From CAWDVK01 sp963805715 (GTDB lineage: Bacteria; Actinomycetota; Actinomycetes; Streptosporangiales; Streptosporangiaceae), in assembly GCA_963805715.1 (NCBI GenBank), contig CAWDVK010000009.1, forward strand, positions 310,001 through 374,000: a DNA stretch of 64,000 nt, given 5' to 3'. This document shows, piece after piece, positions 51,092-58,992 of the stretch. Position numbers and translations under genes: made by a program. Numbering within the stretch: position 1 is the stretch's first letter; the number at the start of each line of letters is the position of its first letter. Under the pieces are notes generated by a model. That model was not told the DNA's origin and made no database searches. It saw only the letters and a list, made by a program, of their open reading frames with translations.

Positions 51092-53001
51092 GCGGATCCG
51101 GCCGCTGCGGCCAGCGTGGCCGGCTCCTGGCTGGCGAACTGCGTCCGGTACAGCTCGGCGTACAGGCCGTCGGCGGCGAGCAGCTCGGCGTGCTGGCCGC
51201 GCTCGCGGATCCGGCCGCCGTCGATCACCAGGATCTGGTCGGCGTTCCTGATGGTGGACAGCCGGTGCGCGATCACGATCAACGTCCGGCCGGCCAGCGC
51301 CGCCGCCAGCGCGCGCTGCACCGCCGCCTCGGACTCCGAGTCCAGGTGCGCCGTCGCCTCATCCAGCACCACCACGGCCGGCGCCTTGAGCAGCAGCCGG
51401 GCCAGCGCGACCCGCTGCTTCTCGCCGCCCGACAGCCGGTAGCCGCGATCGCCCACGACCGTGTCCAGGCCGTCCGGCAGGGCCGAGACGAGGTCCCAGA
51501 TCTGCGCGGCCCGGCAGGCCTCGACCAGCTCGTCCTCGGTGGCGGACGGCCGGGCGTAGGCCAGGTTGACCCGGATCGTGTCATGGAACATGTGCGCGTC
51601 CTGGGTGACGACCCCGACGACCTCGTGCAGCGAGTCCTGAGTCACGTCCCTGATATCCGTTCCGCCGATCCGTACCGTGCCCTCGCCGGGGTCATAGAGG
51701 CGCGAGACCAGGTGCGTGATCGTGGTCTTGCCTGCACCGGAGGGCCCGACCAGCGCGGTCAGCCAGCCGGCCGGCGCGGTGAAGCTCACGTCGTGCAGCA
51801 CGCCCTGCTGGCCGTCGGCGCGCTCGGGCGCCGGCAGCGCGATCGACTCCAGCGAGGCGAGCGACACCTCCGACGGTGCCGGGTAGCGGAACGACACATG
51901 ATCGAAACTCACGTCCGGCGCGGTCCCGGCCGGCAGCCGCAGCGGCGCCGCGCCCGGCCGGTCCTCGATCAGCGGCTTCAGGTCCAGCACCTCGAACACC
52001 CGGTCGAAGCTGACCAGCGCGGTCATGACGTTGACCTGCACGTTGGACAGCGCGGTGATCGGCCCGTAGAGCCTGCTGAGCAGGCCGGCCAGCGCGACCA
52101 GCGCGCCGACCTGGAACGCGCCGTCGATCACGAGGTTGCCGCCGACCCCGTAGACCACCGCGGTGGCCAGCGAGGCGAGCAGGGTCAGCGCGATGAACAG
52201 GGCCGACCCGTACATGGCCTGCACCACGCCGATATCCCGGACCCGGGCGGCCCGGCCGGCGAACACCTGGCTCTCGCTGTCCGGCTTGCCGAACAGCTTG
52301 ACCAGCATCGCCCCGGCCACGTTGAAGCGCTCGGTCATGGTCGACCCCATGGCCGCGTCCAGCTGCATCGACTCCCTGGTCAGCCGCTGCAGCCTGCGCC
52401 CGACGAGACGGGCCGGGATCAGGAACAGCGGGATCAGCACCAGCGCGATGACCGTGACCAGCCAGGAGTAATAGAACATCGCGACCAGCACCAGGATCAG
52501 CTGCAGCGCGCTGGACACGACCGAGGACAGGGTCGAGGTGAGCGCCTGCTGGGCGCCGATCACGTCACTGTTCAGCCTGCTGACCAGCGATCCGGTCTGC
52601 GCCCTGGTGAAGAACGCGATCGGCTGCCGCTGCACGTGCCGGAAGACCTCGGTGCGCAGGTCGTAGATAAGGCCCTCGCCGACCCGCGCGGTATACCAGC
52701 GCTGGCCGAGGTTCAGCAGCGCGTCGAACACCGCCAGCCCGGCCACCACTGCGGCCAGCGCCAGCACGACGCCGGGGCGCCTGGGCAGGATCCCCTTGTC
52801 GATGATCACTCCGAGCAGCACCGGGTAGGACACGGTGACCACCGCGTCCAGCGCCGCGGCCAGCAGGAAGATGCCCAGCTGCCAGCGGTAAGGGCGGGCA
52901 TACCCGGCGATCCGCCGCACTGTCCCCGGCTTCAGCCGCTGCTTGGTGACCGAGGGGTCGCGCGCGAACCCCCGCATCGCGTGCCAGTTGTTGGCGTACA
53001 T
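51076..53001 (-). CDS. ABC exporter with fused membrane and ATPase domains
   Basis: 641 residues: six transmembrane helices (about residues 35-330), then the nucleotide-binding domain with Walker A GPSGAGKTT, signature LSGGEKQRVALARLLL, Walker B VVVLDEATAHLDSESE and H-loop IAHRLSTIRNAD. A half-transporter of the MsbA/lipid or multidrug exporter type that works as a homodimer or with a partner. The 12 residues DGQQGVLHDVSF region is preceded by a short extra loop. No neighbour suggests the cargo. Confidence 0.92.
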   Translation of the reverse strand: MYANNWHAMRGFARDPSVTKQRLKPGTVRRIAGYARPYRWQLGIFLLAAALDAVVTVSYPVLLGVIIDKGILPRRPGVVLALAAVVAGLAVFDALLNLGQRWYTARVGEGLIYDLRTEVFRHVQRQPIAFFTRAQTGSLVSRLNSDVIGAQQALTSTLSSVVSSALQLILVLVAMFYYSWLVTVIALVLIPLFLIPARLVGRRLQRLTRESMQLDAAMGSTMTERFNVAGAMLVKLFGKPDSESQVFAGRAARVRDIGVVQAMYGSALFIALTLLASLATAVVYGVGGNLVIDGAFQVGALVALAGLLSRLYGPITALSNVQVNVMTALVSFDRVFEVLDLKPLIEDRPGAAPLRLPAGTAPDVSFDHVSFRYPAPSEVSLASLESIALPAPERADGQQGVLHDVSFTAPAGWLTALVGPSGAGKTTITHLVSRLYDPGEGTVRIGGTDIRDVTQDSLHEVVGVVTQDAHMFHDTIRVNLAYARPSATEDELVEACRAAQIWDLVSALPDGLDTVVGDRGYRLSGGEKQRVALARLLLKAPAVVVLDEATAHLDSESEAAVQRALAAALAGRTLIVIAHRLSTIRNADQILVIDGGRIRERGQHAELLAADGLYAELYRTQFASQEPATLAAAAGSAPQLP

Positions 53002-53088
53002 GGCTCAGCCAACCTTCCGGCGGCCGGCGTTCTTCCCGCCTCAGCTCTGGGCGAACCCGCGCCGCGGCCCGGCCCGGGCGGCCGGCGC

Positions 53089-53883
53089 CTAGGCCGTCGG
53101 TCCCGATGAGCGCTCGAGCCGGGCCCGCAGCAGCTGGGCCTGCGCCCGGCGCTCAGCCGCCGCCTGCTCCGCCAGCGAGTTCAGCGATGCCTGCATCAGC
53201 AGCGCCTTGGTCGCCCGCGCGGCCGCCGCGTCGGTGGCGAGCAGCGCGGTCACCAGGTCGCTGACCGCGCCGCCGAGCTCGGCGAGCGGGACGACCAGCT
53301 CCCCCAGCCCCAGCTGGAAAGCCTCCCGCGCCTCGACGGTGCGCGCGGTCAGGCACAGCTCGACCGCACGAGGCAGCCCGACAATGTCGACAAGTGGCTT
53401 CGTCCCGGTCAGGTCGGGCACCAGTCCGAGTGCCGGTTCCTTGATGCACAGCTTGGCATCGTCAGCCAGCAGCCGCAGGTCGCAGGCCAGCGCCAGCTGG
53501 CAGCCCGCGCCGATCGCGTGCCCCTGCACGGCGGCCACGGACACGATCGCCGGATCGCGCAGCCAGGTGAAGCCCGCCTGGCAGCGGGCGATCCAGTCCT
53601 CGAAGCCAGGCTCATCCGCGCGCGGGGCACGTTCCTCCCCCGGCACGCCCTCCGGTGCGAACATGCGCAGATCGATGCCGGCCGAGAAGGACGGCCCGGC
53701 GCCGCGCACCACGACGACCCGGACCCGGCCGGGCAGGCTCGCGCCGATGGCCGCCAGCCCCTGCCAGGTGCCCGGGGTCATCGCGTTGCGCCGCTCGGGC
53801 CGGTTGAGGGTGACGGTGGCGACCGCGTCGTCGATGTGCAGATGCAGCCCGCTGCTGGCCAGCTCCGCCGAACTGAGCGTCAT
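53089..53883 (-). CDS. Enoyl-CoA hydratase/isomerase family protein
   Basis: 264-residue crotonase-fold protein. LNRPERRNAMTPGTWQGL at the N-terminus, oxyanion-hole segment VVRGAGPSFSAGIDLRMF, and GHAIGAGCQLALACDLRLLADDAKLCIKEPALGLVPDL (split) with a Glu at the position used by hydratases. Likely acts on an acyl-CoA in fatty-acid or aromatic degradation. Good SD (GGGAGG) before ATG 53883. No partner genes next to it. Confidence 0.88.
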   Translation of the reverse strand: MTLSSAELASSGLHLHIDDAVATVTLNRPERRNAMTPGTWQGLAAIGASLPGRVRVVVVRGAGPSFSAGIDLRMFAPEGVPGEERAPRADEPGFEDWIARCQAGFTWLRDPAIVSVAAVQGHAIGAGCQLALACDLRLLADDAKLCIKEPALGLVPDLTGTKPLVDIVGLPRAVELCLTARTVEAREAFQLGLGELVVPLAELGGAVSDLVTALLATDAAAARATKALLMQASLNSLAEQAAAERRAQAQLLRARLERSSGPTA

Positions 53884-54020
53884 GAGTCCTCCCGGATCAA
53901 CGGCTGACTACGGCACAGAGCGGCCCGCGGGACATGCCCGCGGGCCCGCGGCGTGGCAGCTAGCCGGACCCGGCCCGCTGCCGCCGCCGGGAGGACAAGC
54001 GTCCTGGAGATGTCAGGTGC

Positions 54021-54242
54021 TCAGCGCTTCGCCTTAGCCTTGCCCCGCGTCGCGCCGCCCCGGCCGCGCAGGCCCACGCCGGTCTCCGTCAGGATCCGGT
54101 GGATGAACCCGTAGGAGCGGCCGGTGGATGCCGCCAGTGACCGGATGCTCTCGCCAGCGCTGTAGCGCTTCTTGAGGTCCGCCGCCAGCTTCGTGCGATC
54201 GGCACCGGTCACTCGGGTGCCTTTCTTGAGAGTTTCGGTCAC
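54021..54242 (-). CDS. Small helix-turn-helix DNA-binding protein
   Basis: 73 residues from GTG 54242 (AGGAGG 5 nt upstream). TETLKKGTRVTGADRTKLAADLKKRYSAGESIRSLAASTGRSYGFIHRILTETGV (split) is a helix-turn-helix like that of Hin-type resolvases/sigma-4-like folds, followed by a basic Gly/Arg/Lys tail (LRGRGGATRGKAKAKR). A conserved actinobacterial family of unknown role; nucleoid association or regulation is plausible from the basic tail. Confidence 0.8.
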   Translation of the reverse strand: MTETLKKGTRVTGADRTKLAADLKKRYSAGESIRSLAASTGRSYGFIHRILTETGVGLRGRGGATRGKAKAKR

Positions 54243-54394
54243 GCGTACCTCCTGGTGAACTGAAGTGACCGCTGCGTTACCGTATTCCGCCATGATCACG
54301 CATCCGCCCGTGATCGGCTACCCACACGGCAGCAAAAGATCATTTCTTTTTTCATGACGGCACGCACGGCCATTGCGGGCGGTGCGGCGCGGCA

Positions 54395-55993
54395 TCAGGC
54401 GAGCGCGACCAGGTCCGCGAGCTCCTGGCTCCACGCGTCCTCCACGCCGTCGGGCAGCAGCACGACGCGCTCGGGACCGAGCGCGTCGACGGCGCCCTCG
54501 TCGTGCGTCACCAGGACGATGGCGCCCTGATAGCGGCGAAGCGCGGACAGGATCTCGGCCCGGCTGCCCGGGTCGAGGTTGTTGGTCGGCTCGTCCAGCA
54601 GCAGGACGTTCGCCCCTGATACCACCAGCAGGGCCAGCGCCAGCCTGGTCTTCTCCCCGCCGGACAGCACGCCCGCCGGCTTGCTGACGTCATCGCCGGA
54701 GAACAGGAACGAGCCGAGCACGCTGCGCTGCTCGGTCTCGGTCAGGCCGGGCGCGGCCGACTTCATGTTCTCCAGCACGGTGCGCTCGTTGTCGAGCGTC
54801 TCGTGCTCCTGCGCGTAGTAGCCGAGCCGCAGCCCGTGGCCGGGCAGGACCTCCCCGGTGTCCGGCTCCTCGATCCCGGCCAGCAGCCGCAGCAGCGTCG
54901 TCTTGCCCGCCCCGTTCAGCCCGAGGACCACGACTCGCGAGCCCCGGTCCACCGCCACGTCCACGTCCGTGAAAACTTCCAGCGAGCCGTAGGACTTGCT
55001 CAGGCCGCGCGCGCTGAGCGGAGTGCGGCCGCAGTGCGCCGGCACCGGGAAGCGCAGCCGCGCAACCCGGTCGGGCGCGCGATCGGCGCTGACGCCGGCC
55101 AGCAGCCGCTCGGCGCGCTTCTGCATGCTCTGCGCTGCCCTCGCCTTGGTCGCCTTGGCCCGCATCTTGTCGGCCTGCGACTGCAGCGCGCTGGCCTGCC
55201 GCTCGGCATTCGCCCGCTCCCGGCGCCGGCGCCGCGCGTCGGTCTCGCGCTGCTGCAGGTAAGCGCTCCAGCCCAGGTTGTAGATATCCAGCACGCTGCG
55301 GTCGGCGTCGAGGTGGAAGACCTTGTTGACCACGTTCTCCAGCAGCGCGGTGTCGTGACTGATCACCACCAGGCCGCCGCGGAATGACCGCAGGTGGTCG
55401 CGCAGCCAGGAGACGGAGTCGGCATCCAGGTGGTTGGTCGGCTCGTCCAGCAGCAGCGTGTCGGACCCGCCGAAGAGGATCCTGGCCAGCTCCACCCGGC
55501 GGCGCTGGCCACCGGACAGGGTCCGCAGCGGCTGCCCGAGCACCTTGGGCGGCAGCCCGAGGCTGGCTGCCAGCGAGGCGGCCTCCGACTCGGCGGCGTA
55601 ACCGCCCAGCACCACCAGCCGCTCCTCCAGCTGGCCGTACCGGCGCACCGCCGTGTCGCGCCGGGCCGGGCTCGGGGACGCCATGTCGATCTCCGCCTCG
55701 CGCATGCCGCGCAGCAGCGCGTCCAGCCCCCGAGCGGACAGCACCCGGTCCATGGCCAGCGCGTCCAGGTCACCGACCCTGGTGTCCTGCGGCAGGTAGC
55801 CGACCGACCCGCCGGCGCGGAGCGTCCCGGCGGCCGGGATGCCCTCGCCGGCCAGCACCCGGGCCAGGGTGGTCTTGCCGGCCCCGTTCCGGCCGACCAG
55901 GCCGATCCTGTCGCCGGCCGCCAGCTGGAAGGATGCCGCCTCCAGCAGCAGGCGCGCGCCAGCGCGCAGCTCAATATCCTGAGCGGAAATCAT
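54395..55993 (-). CDS. ABC-F family ATPase
   Basis: 532 residues with two ABC domains and no membrane part. Domain 1: Walker A GRNGAGKTT, signature LSGGQRRRVELARIL, Walker B TLLLDEPTNHLD. Linker of charged helices (TDARRRRRERANAERQASALQSQADKMRAKATKARA, split), the P-site tRNA-interaction motif. Domain 2: Walker A GLNGAGKTT, signature LSGGEKTRLALALLV, Walker B VLLLDEPTNNLD. ABC-F proteins act on the ribosome in translation elongation or antibiotic protection. ATG 55993. Lies 112 bp from acVLRF1. Confidence 0.92.
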   Translation of the reverse strand: MISAQDIELRAGARLLLEAASFQLAAGDRIGLVGRNGAGKTTLARVLAGEGIPAAGTLRAGGSVGYLPQDTRVGDLDALAMDRVLSARGLDALLRGMREAEIDMASPSPARRDTAVRRYGQLEERLVVLGGYAAESEAASLAASLGLPPKVLGQPLRTLSGGQRRRVELARILFGGSDTLLLDEPTNHLDADSVSWLRDHLRSFRGGLVVISHDTALLENVVNKVFHLDADRSVLDIYNLGWSAYLQQRETDARRRRRERANAERQASALQSQADKMRAKATKARAAQSMQKRAERLLAGVSADRAPDRVARLRFPVPAHCGRTPLSARGLSKSYGSLEVFTDVDVAVDRGSRVVVLGLNGAGKTTLLRLLAGIEEPDTGEVLPGHGLRLGYYAQEHETLDNERTVLENMKSAAPGLTETEQRSVLGSFLFSGDDVSKPAGVLSGGEKTRLALALLVVSGANVLLLDEPTNNLDPGSRAEILSALRRYQGAIVLVTHDEGAVDALGPERVVLLPDGVEDAWSQELADLVALA

Positions 55994-56105
55994 GGGAAAG
56001 GTTTCTCTTCCGTCGTTCCATAACGGATAAATCGGACACCATCTCGCGCGCGCTACCCGGCGGCGGCAGGCGATGTCACGACAGGAACGGCTGCATGGGC
56101 TCAGT

Positions 56106-56906
56106 TTACTGATCATCCGGGCGGCGCGGCAAAGCGCTTTCCCGGCGCGGCTCGGTCAGCTGCACCCGGATCGCCCGGAACAGCCGGGGCGTGCCGCGCA
56201 ACACTGCCAGCCGCGGGTCGGGCACGGTGAGGAAGCGATCCACGGCGAGATCGAAGAGCGGGCCCAGCCGCGGGTCGCCGCGCAGCCCGGCCATCGCGCG
56301 CTTGTCGCCGCCGAGCACCACCGCGTCCAGCCGGCTGGCGTAGGGGCCGAGCACCGCGGCCGCGCAGTCGGCCGCGGCCCCGAGCGCCTCGGCGGCCTGC
56401 TTCTCCCGGCGGCGGGCGAAGCGGCGCTGCGACGTGCCGCCGGCCGCACTGCGCCCGTGCACCAGCCGGGAGCCGACCTTGGAGGCAATCAGCCGGGGGC
56501 CGCCGCCCGGCTCGGCGCCGCCCGGCTCGGCGCCGCCTGCCCCGGGGCTGCCTGCGTCGCTGCTGAACACCCCCGCCGCGTACCCGCCGAGCCGGACGAG
56601 CAGCACCCCGACCAGCCGGTCGGCGGTCGCATGCTGGCGGAGCCGCAGCGCGGTCGCTGCCACCTCGTCCGCGCCGGACGGGAAGGGCGGGAGGGACGGG
56701 AAGGGCGGGAGGGACGGGAAGGGCGAGAGGGGCGGGAAGGGCGGGAAGCAGGCCGCGACGGCGCCATCGGGCGCCCGGCAGGTGATCACGTCAGGCGCTT
56801 GCGCCACGACCGGGTGGCCGTGCCGCTGCGCGAAGGAGGCGAGCCAGCCCGCTATCCGCTCCGGCGGCACGTCCAGCCATCGGCCGCCGCCTCCGTCGTT
56901 TGCCAC
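56106..56906 (-). CDS. acVLRF1-type peptidyl-tRNA hydrolase (Vms1-like release factor)
   Basis: 266 residues from GTG 56906. Contains the conserved VGSRLVHGRSAAGGTSQRRFARRREKQ, with the catalytic glutamine (GGxSQ) of the eRF1/Vms1-like fold; downstream AVVLGGDKRAMAGLRGDPRLGPLFDLAVDRFLTVPDPRLAVL (split). The family is thought to hydrolyse peptidyl-tRNA on stalled or split 50S subunits. Two Pro/Gly-rich low-complexity inserts (FPSLPP repeats near residue 58; GGAEPGGAEPGG near 125) are absent from the core family. Upstream of, and same strand as, the ABC-F gene. Confidence 0.85.
   Translation of the reverse strand: MANDGGGGRWLDVPPERIAGWLASFAQRHGHPVVAQAPDVITCRAPDGAVAACFPPFPPLSPFPSLPPFPSLPPFPSGADEVAATALRLRQHATADRLVGVLLVRLGGYAAGVFSSDAGSPGAGGAEPGGAEPGGGPRLIASKVGSRLVHGRSAAGGTSQRRFARRREKQAAEALGAAADCAAAVLGPYASRLDAVVLGGDKRAMAGLRGDPRLGPLFDLAVDRFLTVPDPRLAVLRGTPRLFRAIRVQLTEPRRESALPRRPDDQ
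56676..56747 (+). repeat. 18-bp tandem repeat inside acVLRF1
   Basis: GGACGGGAAGGGCGGGAG at 56676-56693 and 56694-56711 exactly, a third copy with one change at 56712-56729 and a diverged fourth. Encodes a six-residue unit (FPSLPP). In-frame, so length changes would keep the protein intact. Confidence 0.85.
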
Positions 56907-56940
56907 TACTCAAAGCCTCCGAGCGCTTACTATCCGTTAG

Positions 56941-57786
56941 ATGACAGCAGGGCCAGTGGATTCAGTGTCAGTCCCCGGACAGCGGCAGGCGACTCCGGCC
57001 GGCGCCGCGCCGGGGACAGTCCCCGGGGACCACACTGCCACGCGCGGGCCGGCCAGCCTGGGCGATGACGCCGTGGAGCGCGCCTTCGCGGCGGCGATCC
57101 GCAACGTCAGCCGGGTGGGCGAACTGCTCGACGTGCTCAGCCAGGGCCGGCTCTGGCTGCCGCTGCCGGCGGACGGCCGGCCCGTCACCGACGGCTCAGC
57201 GGTCAGCCTGCCCACCGTCACCTACCTTGGCAGCGAGTTCGTGCCCGCGTTTACCTCAGCCGACCGGCTGCTGGCCGCCGCCGGGGAGCCCGCTCTCGGG
57301 CCGCCGCCGCACATGGTGGTCCGGGCCGCGGACCTGGCCAGGCTGCTGCCTGCGCCGCTCGGCATCGCGCTGAACCCCGGCGGCGGCGAGAGCGTTCCCG
57401 TGTATCCGGAGGGGGTGGCCTACCTGGCCTCGGTGCGGGTCGAGCACGATCCCGGCCAGATCAGGGTCGGCCCCGTGCCGGCCGGGCCGCTGGCCCTGCT
57501 GGCGGGCATCGGCGACGGGCTCGCGCTCGTGCGCCTCGTCCGGCAGGCCGCCGCGGCCTGGCTGTCGGTCGAGTCCGCCGGGGAGGGCCTGATCATCTCG
57601 GTGACGCTGGACGATCCGGCGGACTGCGACGCCCAGCAGGCGGTCATCACCGCGGTCGAGCAGGCGGCGATGACGACGTCGCGGGACGCCGACTTCCCGA
57701 TCGACGTGACCTTTCCCGGTGAGGGCGACCCGGACGTCATCGACTCCTGGGTATCCGCCTTCGGCAGCCCCTTCTACCAGCGGTAG
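56941..57786 (+). CDS. SseB family protein
   Basis: 281 residues. After a 40-residue disordered start comes the SseB N-terminal domain (LLDVLSQGRLWLPLPADG, LPTVTYLGSEFVPAFTSADRLLAAAG) and a C-terminal half with ESVPVYPEGVAYL and DFPIDVTFPGEGDPDVIDSWV. SseB-like proteins are linked to serine sensitivity and, in actinomycetes, to type VII secretion context; the biochemical role is unknown. TACTAT (56928-56933) ends 7 nt before ATG, so the transcript is probably leaderless. Divergent from acVLRF1 (34-bp gap). Confidence 0.8.
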   Translation: MTAGPVDSVSVPGQRQATPAGAAPGTVPGDHTATRGPASLGDDAVERAFAAAIRNVSRVGELLDVLSQGRLWLPLPADGRPVTDGSAVSLPTVTYLGSEFVPAFTSADRLLAAAGEPALGPPPHMVVRAADLARLLPAPLGIALNPGGGESVPVYPEGVAYLASVRVEHDPGQIRVGPVPAGPLALLAGIGDGLALVRLVRQAAAAWLSVESAGEGLIISVTLDDPADCDAQQAVITAVEQAAMTTSRDADFPIDVTFPGEGDPDVIDSWVSAFGSPFYQR

Positions 57787-57838
57787 CTCTCATCAGGCAG
57801 CCGTCCCGATACCGAGGCCGGCGCCGCAGCGCCACCTC

Positions 57839-57896
57839 TATCCTGATAAGTGGCGCTCCTGACCCGATATCCTGATAAGTGGCGCTCCTGACCCGA
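57839..57896 (+). repeat. Two exact 29-bp direct repeats upstream of the LysR gene
   Basis: 57839-57867 and 57868-57896 are identical and adjacent. Each contains TATCCTGATA, a palindrome of TATC and GATA around CT. They end 44 bp before the LysR start, in its promoter region. Only two copies and no spacer, so not CRISPR; duplicated operator/promoter elements are the likely reading. Confidence 0.9.
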
Positions 57897-57940
57897 GCAG
57901 ATGCTGATGATTTTCCCCGGCGTGAGAGTGGGCACGGGCG

Positions 57941-58870
57941 TTGACACTGAATCAGCTGCGCACCTTCCTCGCCGTGGCGGACAGCGGGTCCGTCCGCAGC
58001 GCCGCCGAGGAACTGGTCGTCACGCAGGCCGCCATCTCCGCTTCCCTGGCTGCGCTGCAGCGATCGCTCGCGGTTCAGCTGCTGCAGCCGGAAGGACGCG
58101 GGGTCCGGCTGACGCCAGCTGGCCTGGTCTTCGCCGGCTATGCGCGCCGCGCACTCGGCCTGCTGGAGGAAGCCTCGCGCGCGGCCGCCGCGGCGGCCGA
58201 TCCCGAGCGCGGCGAGCTGCGCATCGCGGCGGTCACCACCGCGGCCGAGCAGATCATGCCCGGCCTGCTCAGCGGATTCCTGCAGCGCCACCCCAACGTC
58301 GGGGTGCTCGTGCAGGCGGGAAACCGGGAGCGTGTCACCTCGCTGCTCGAGCGCCATCAGGTCGACCTCGTGCTGGCCGGCCTGCCGGCGCCGGGCAGCG
58401 ACCTCGAGGTCCTGGCCGTCCGCCCCAACCACCTGGTCGTTGTCGCGGCAGCCGCGCTGGCCCGCGCCCGCGGCAGCGATGACATGGTGCCCTGGCTGGC
58501 CCGCCAGACCTGGCTCATGCGCGAGCCGGGATCAGGCACCCGCGCCACCGCTGAGGCTCTGCTCGCCGACCTGGACATCACGCCGCTGTCGCTGACCCTC
58601 GGCTCGAACGGCGCCATCAGGGAGTCAGCGGGCATCGGCCTGGGCGTCACCCTGGTCTCGCGGGACGCCATCGAGCCCGAGCTCGCCAGCGGCCGGCTGC
58701 GCGAGCTCGCCGTCCCCGGCACGCCGCTGCACCGCGACTGGTACCTCGTCGGCCGGCCGGGACCGCTCGCCGAGCCGGCCACCTGGCTGGTCGGACAGGC
58801 CCTCAGCGACGGGGGCTTCCGGCGCCTCAAGCCCGCGCGGCGACCGTCACCCGCCTCTGGCCGGGGATAG
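57941..58870 (+). CDS. LysR-family regulator, probable CbbR
   Basis: 309 residues from TTG 57941. N-terminal winged helix LNQLRTFLAVADSGSVRSAAEELVVTQAAISASLAALQRSL (split), then an effector-binding domain (GELRIAAVTTAAEQIMPGLLSGFLQRHPNVGVLV, VDLVLAGLPAPGSDLEVLAV, GIGLGVTLVSRDAIEP). It lies directly upstream of rubisco genes in the same direction, the usual place for CbbR, which activates cbb operons in response to metabolites. No good SD; the duplicated 29-bp elements probably belong to its promoter. Confidence 0.85.
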   Translation: MTLNQLRTFLAVADSGSVRSAAEELVVTQAAISASLAALQRSLAVQLLQPEGRGVRLTPAGLVFAGYARRALGLLEEASRAAAAAADPERGELRIAAVTTAAEQIMPGLLSGFLQRHPNVGVLVQAGNRERVTSLLERHQVDLVLAGLPAPGSDLEVLAVRPNHLVVVAAAALARARGSDDMVPWLARQTWLMREPGSGTRATAEALLADLDITPLSLTLGSNGAIRESAGIGLGVTLVSRDAIEPELASGRLRELAVPGTPLHRDWYLVGRPGPLAEPATWLVGQALSDGGFRRLKPARRPSPASGRG

Positions 58871-58893
58871 CGGCCGGCCAGCCGCGCAATTCC

Positions 58894-58912
58894 TAAGCGT
58901 TTCCTTATGGAA
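58894..58912 (+). promoter_or_regulatory. Candidate CbbR site upstream of rubisco genes
   Basis: TAAG-n6-CTTA (58894-58907) overlaps TTCC-TTAT-GGAA (58901-58912). Both are inverted repeats in an AT-rich island of the 122-bp gap before the rubisco large-subunit gene, where a LysR protein would bind. Exact promoter elements are unclear. Confidence 0.4.
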
Positions 58913-58992
58913 TCTCCGCAAATCCTCGTTAGACATTGAACGGTACCTGGCGTCACGATGGGAGCAGGAGCAGGACGAGCGCGGAGGGCAGC

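Noticed and set aside
51190..53109. Long plus-strand frame opposite the ABC exporter
   Set aside because: Antisense shadow; no recognisable domain, while the minus strand has all ABC motifs.
57839..57896. CRISPR array
   Set aside because: Only two adjacent copies without spacers and no cas genes; treated as a regulatory duplication.
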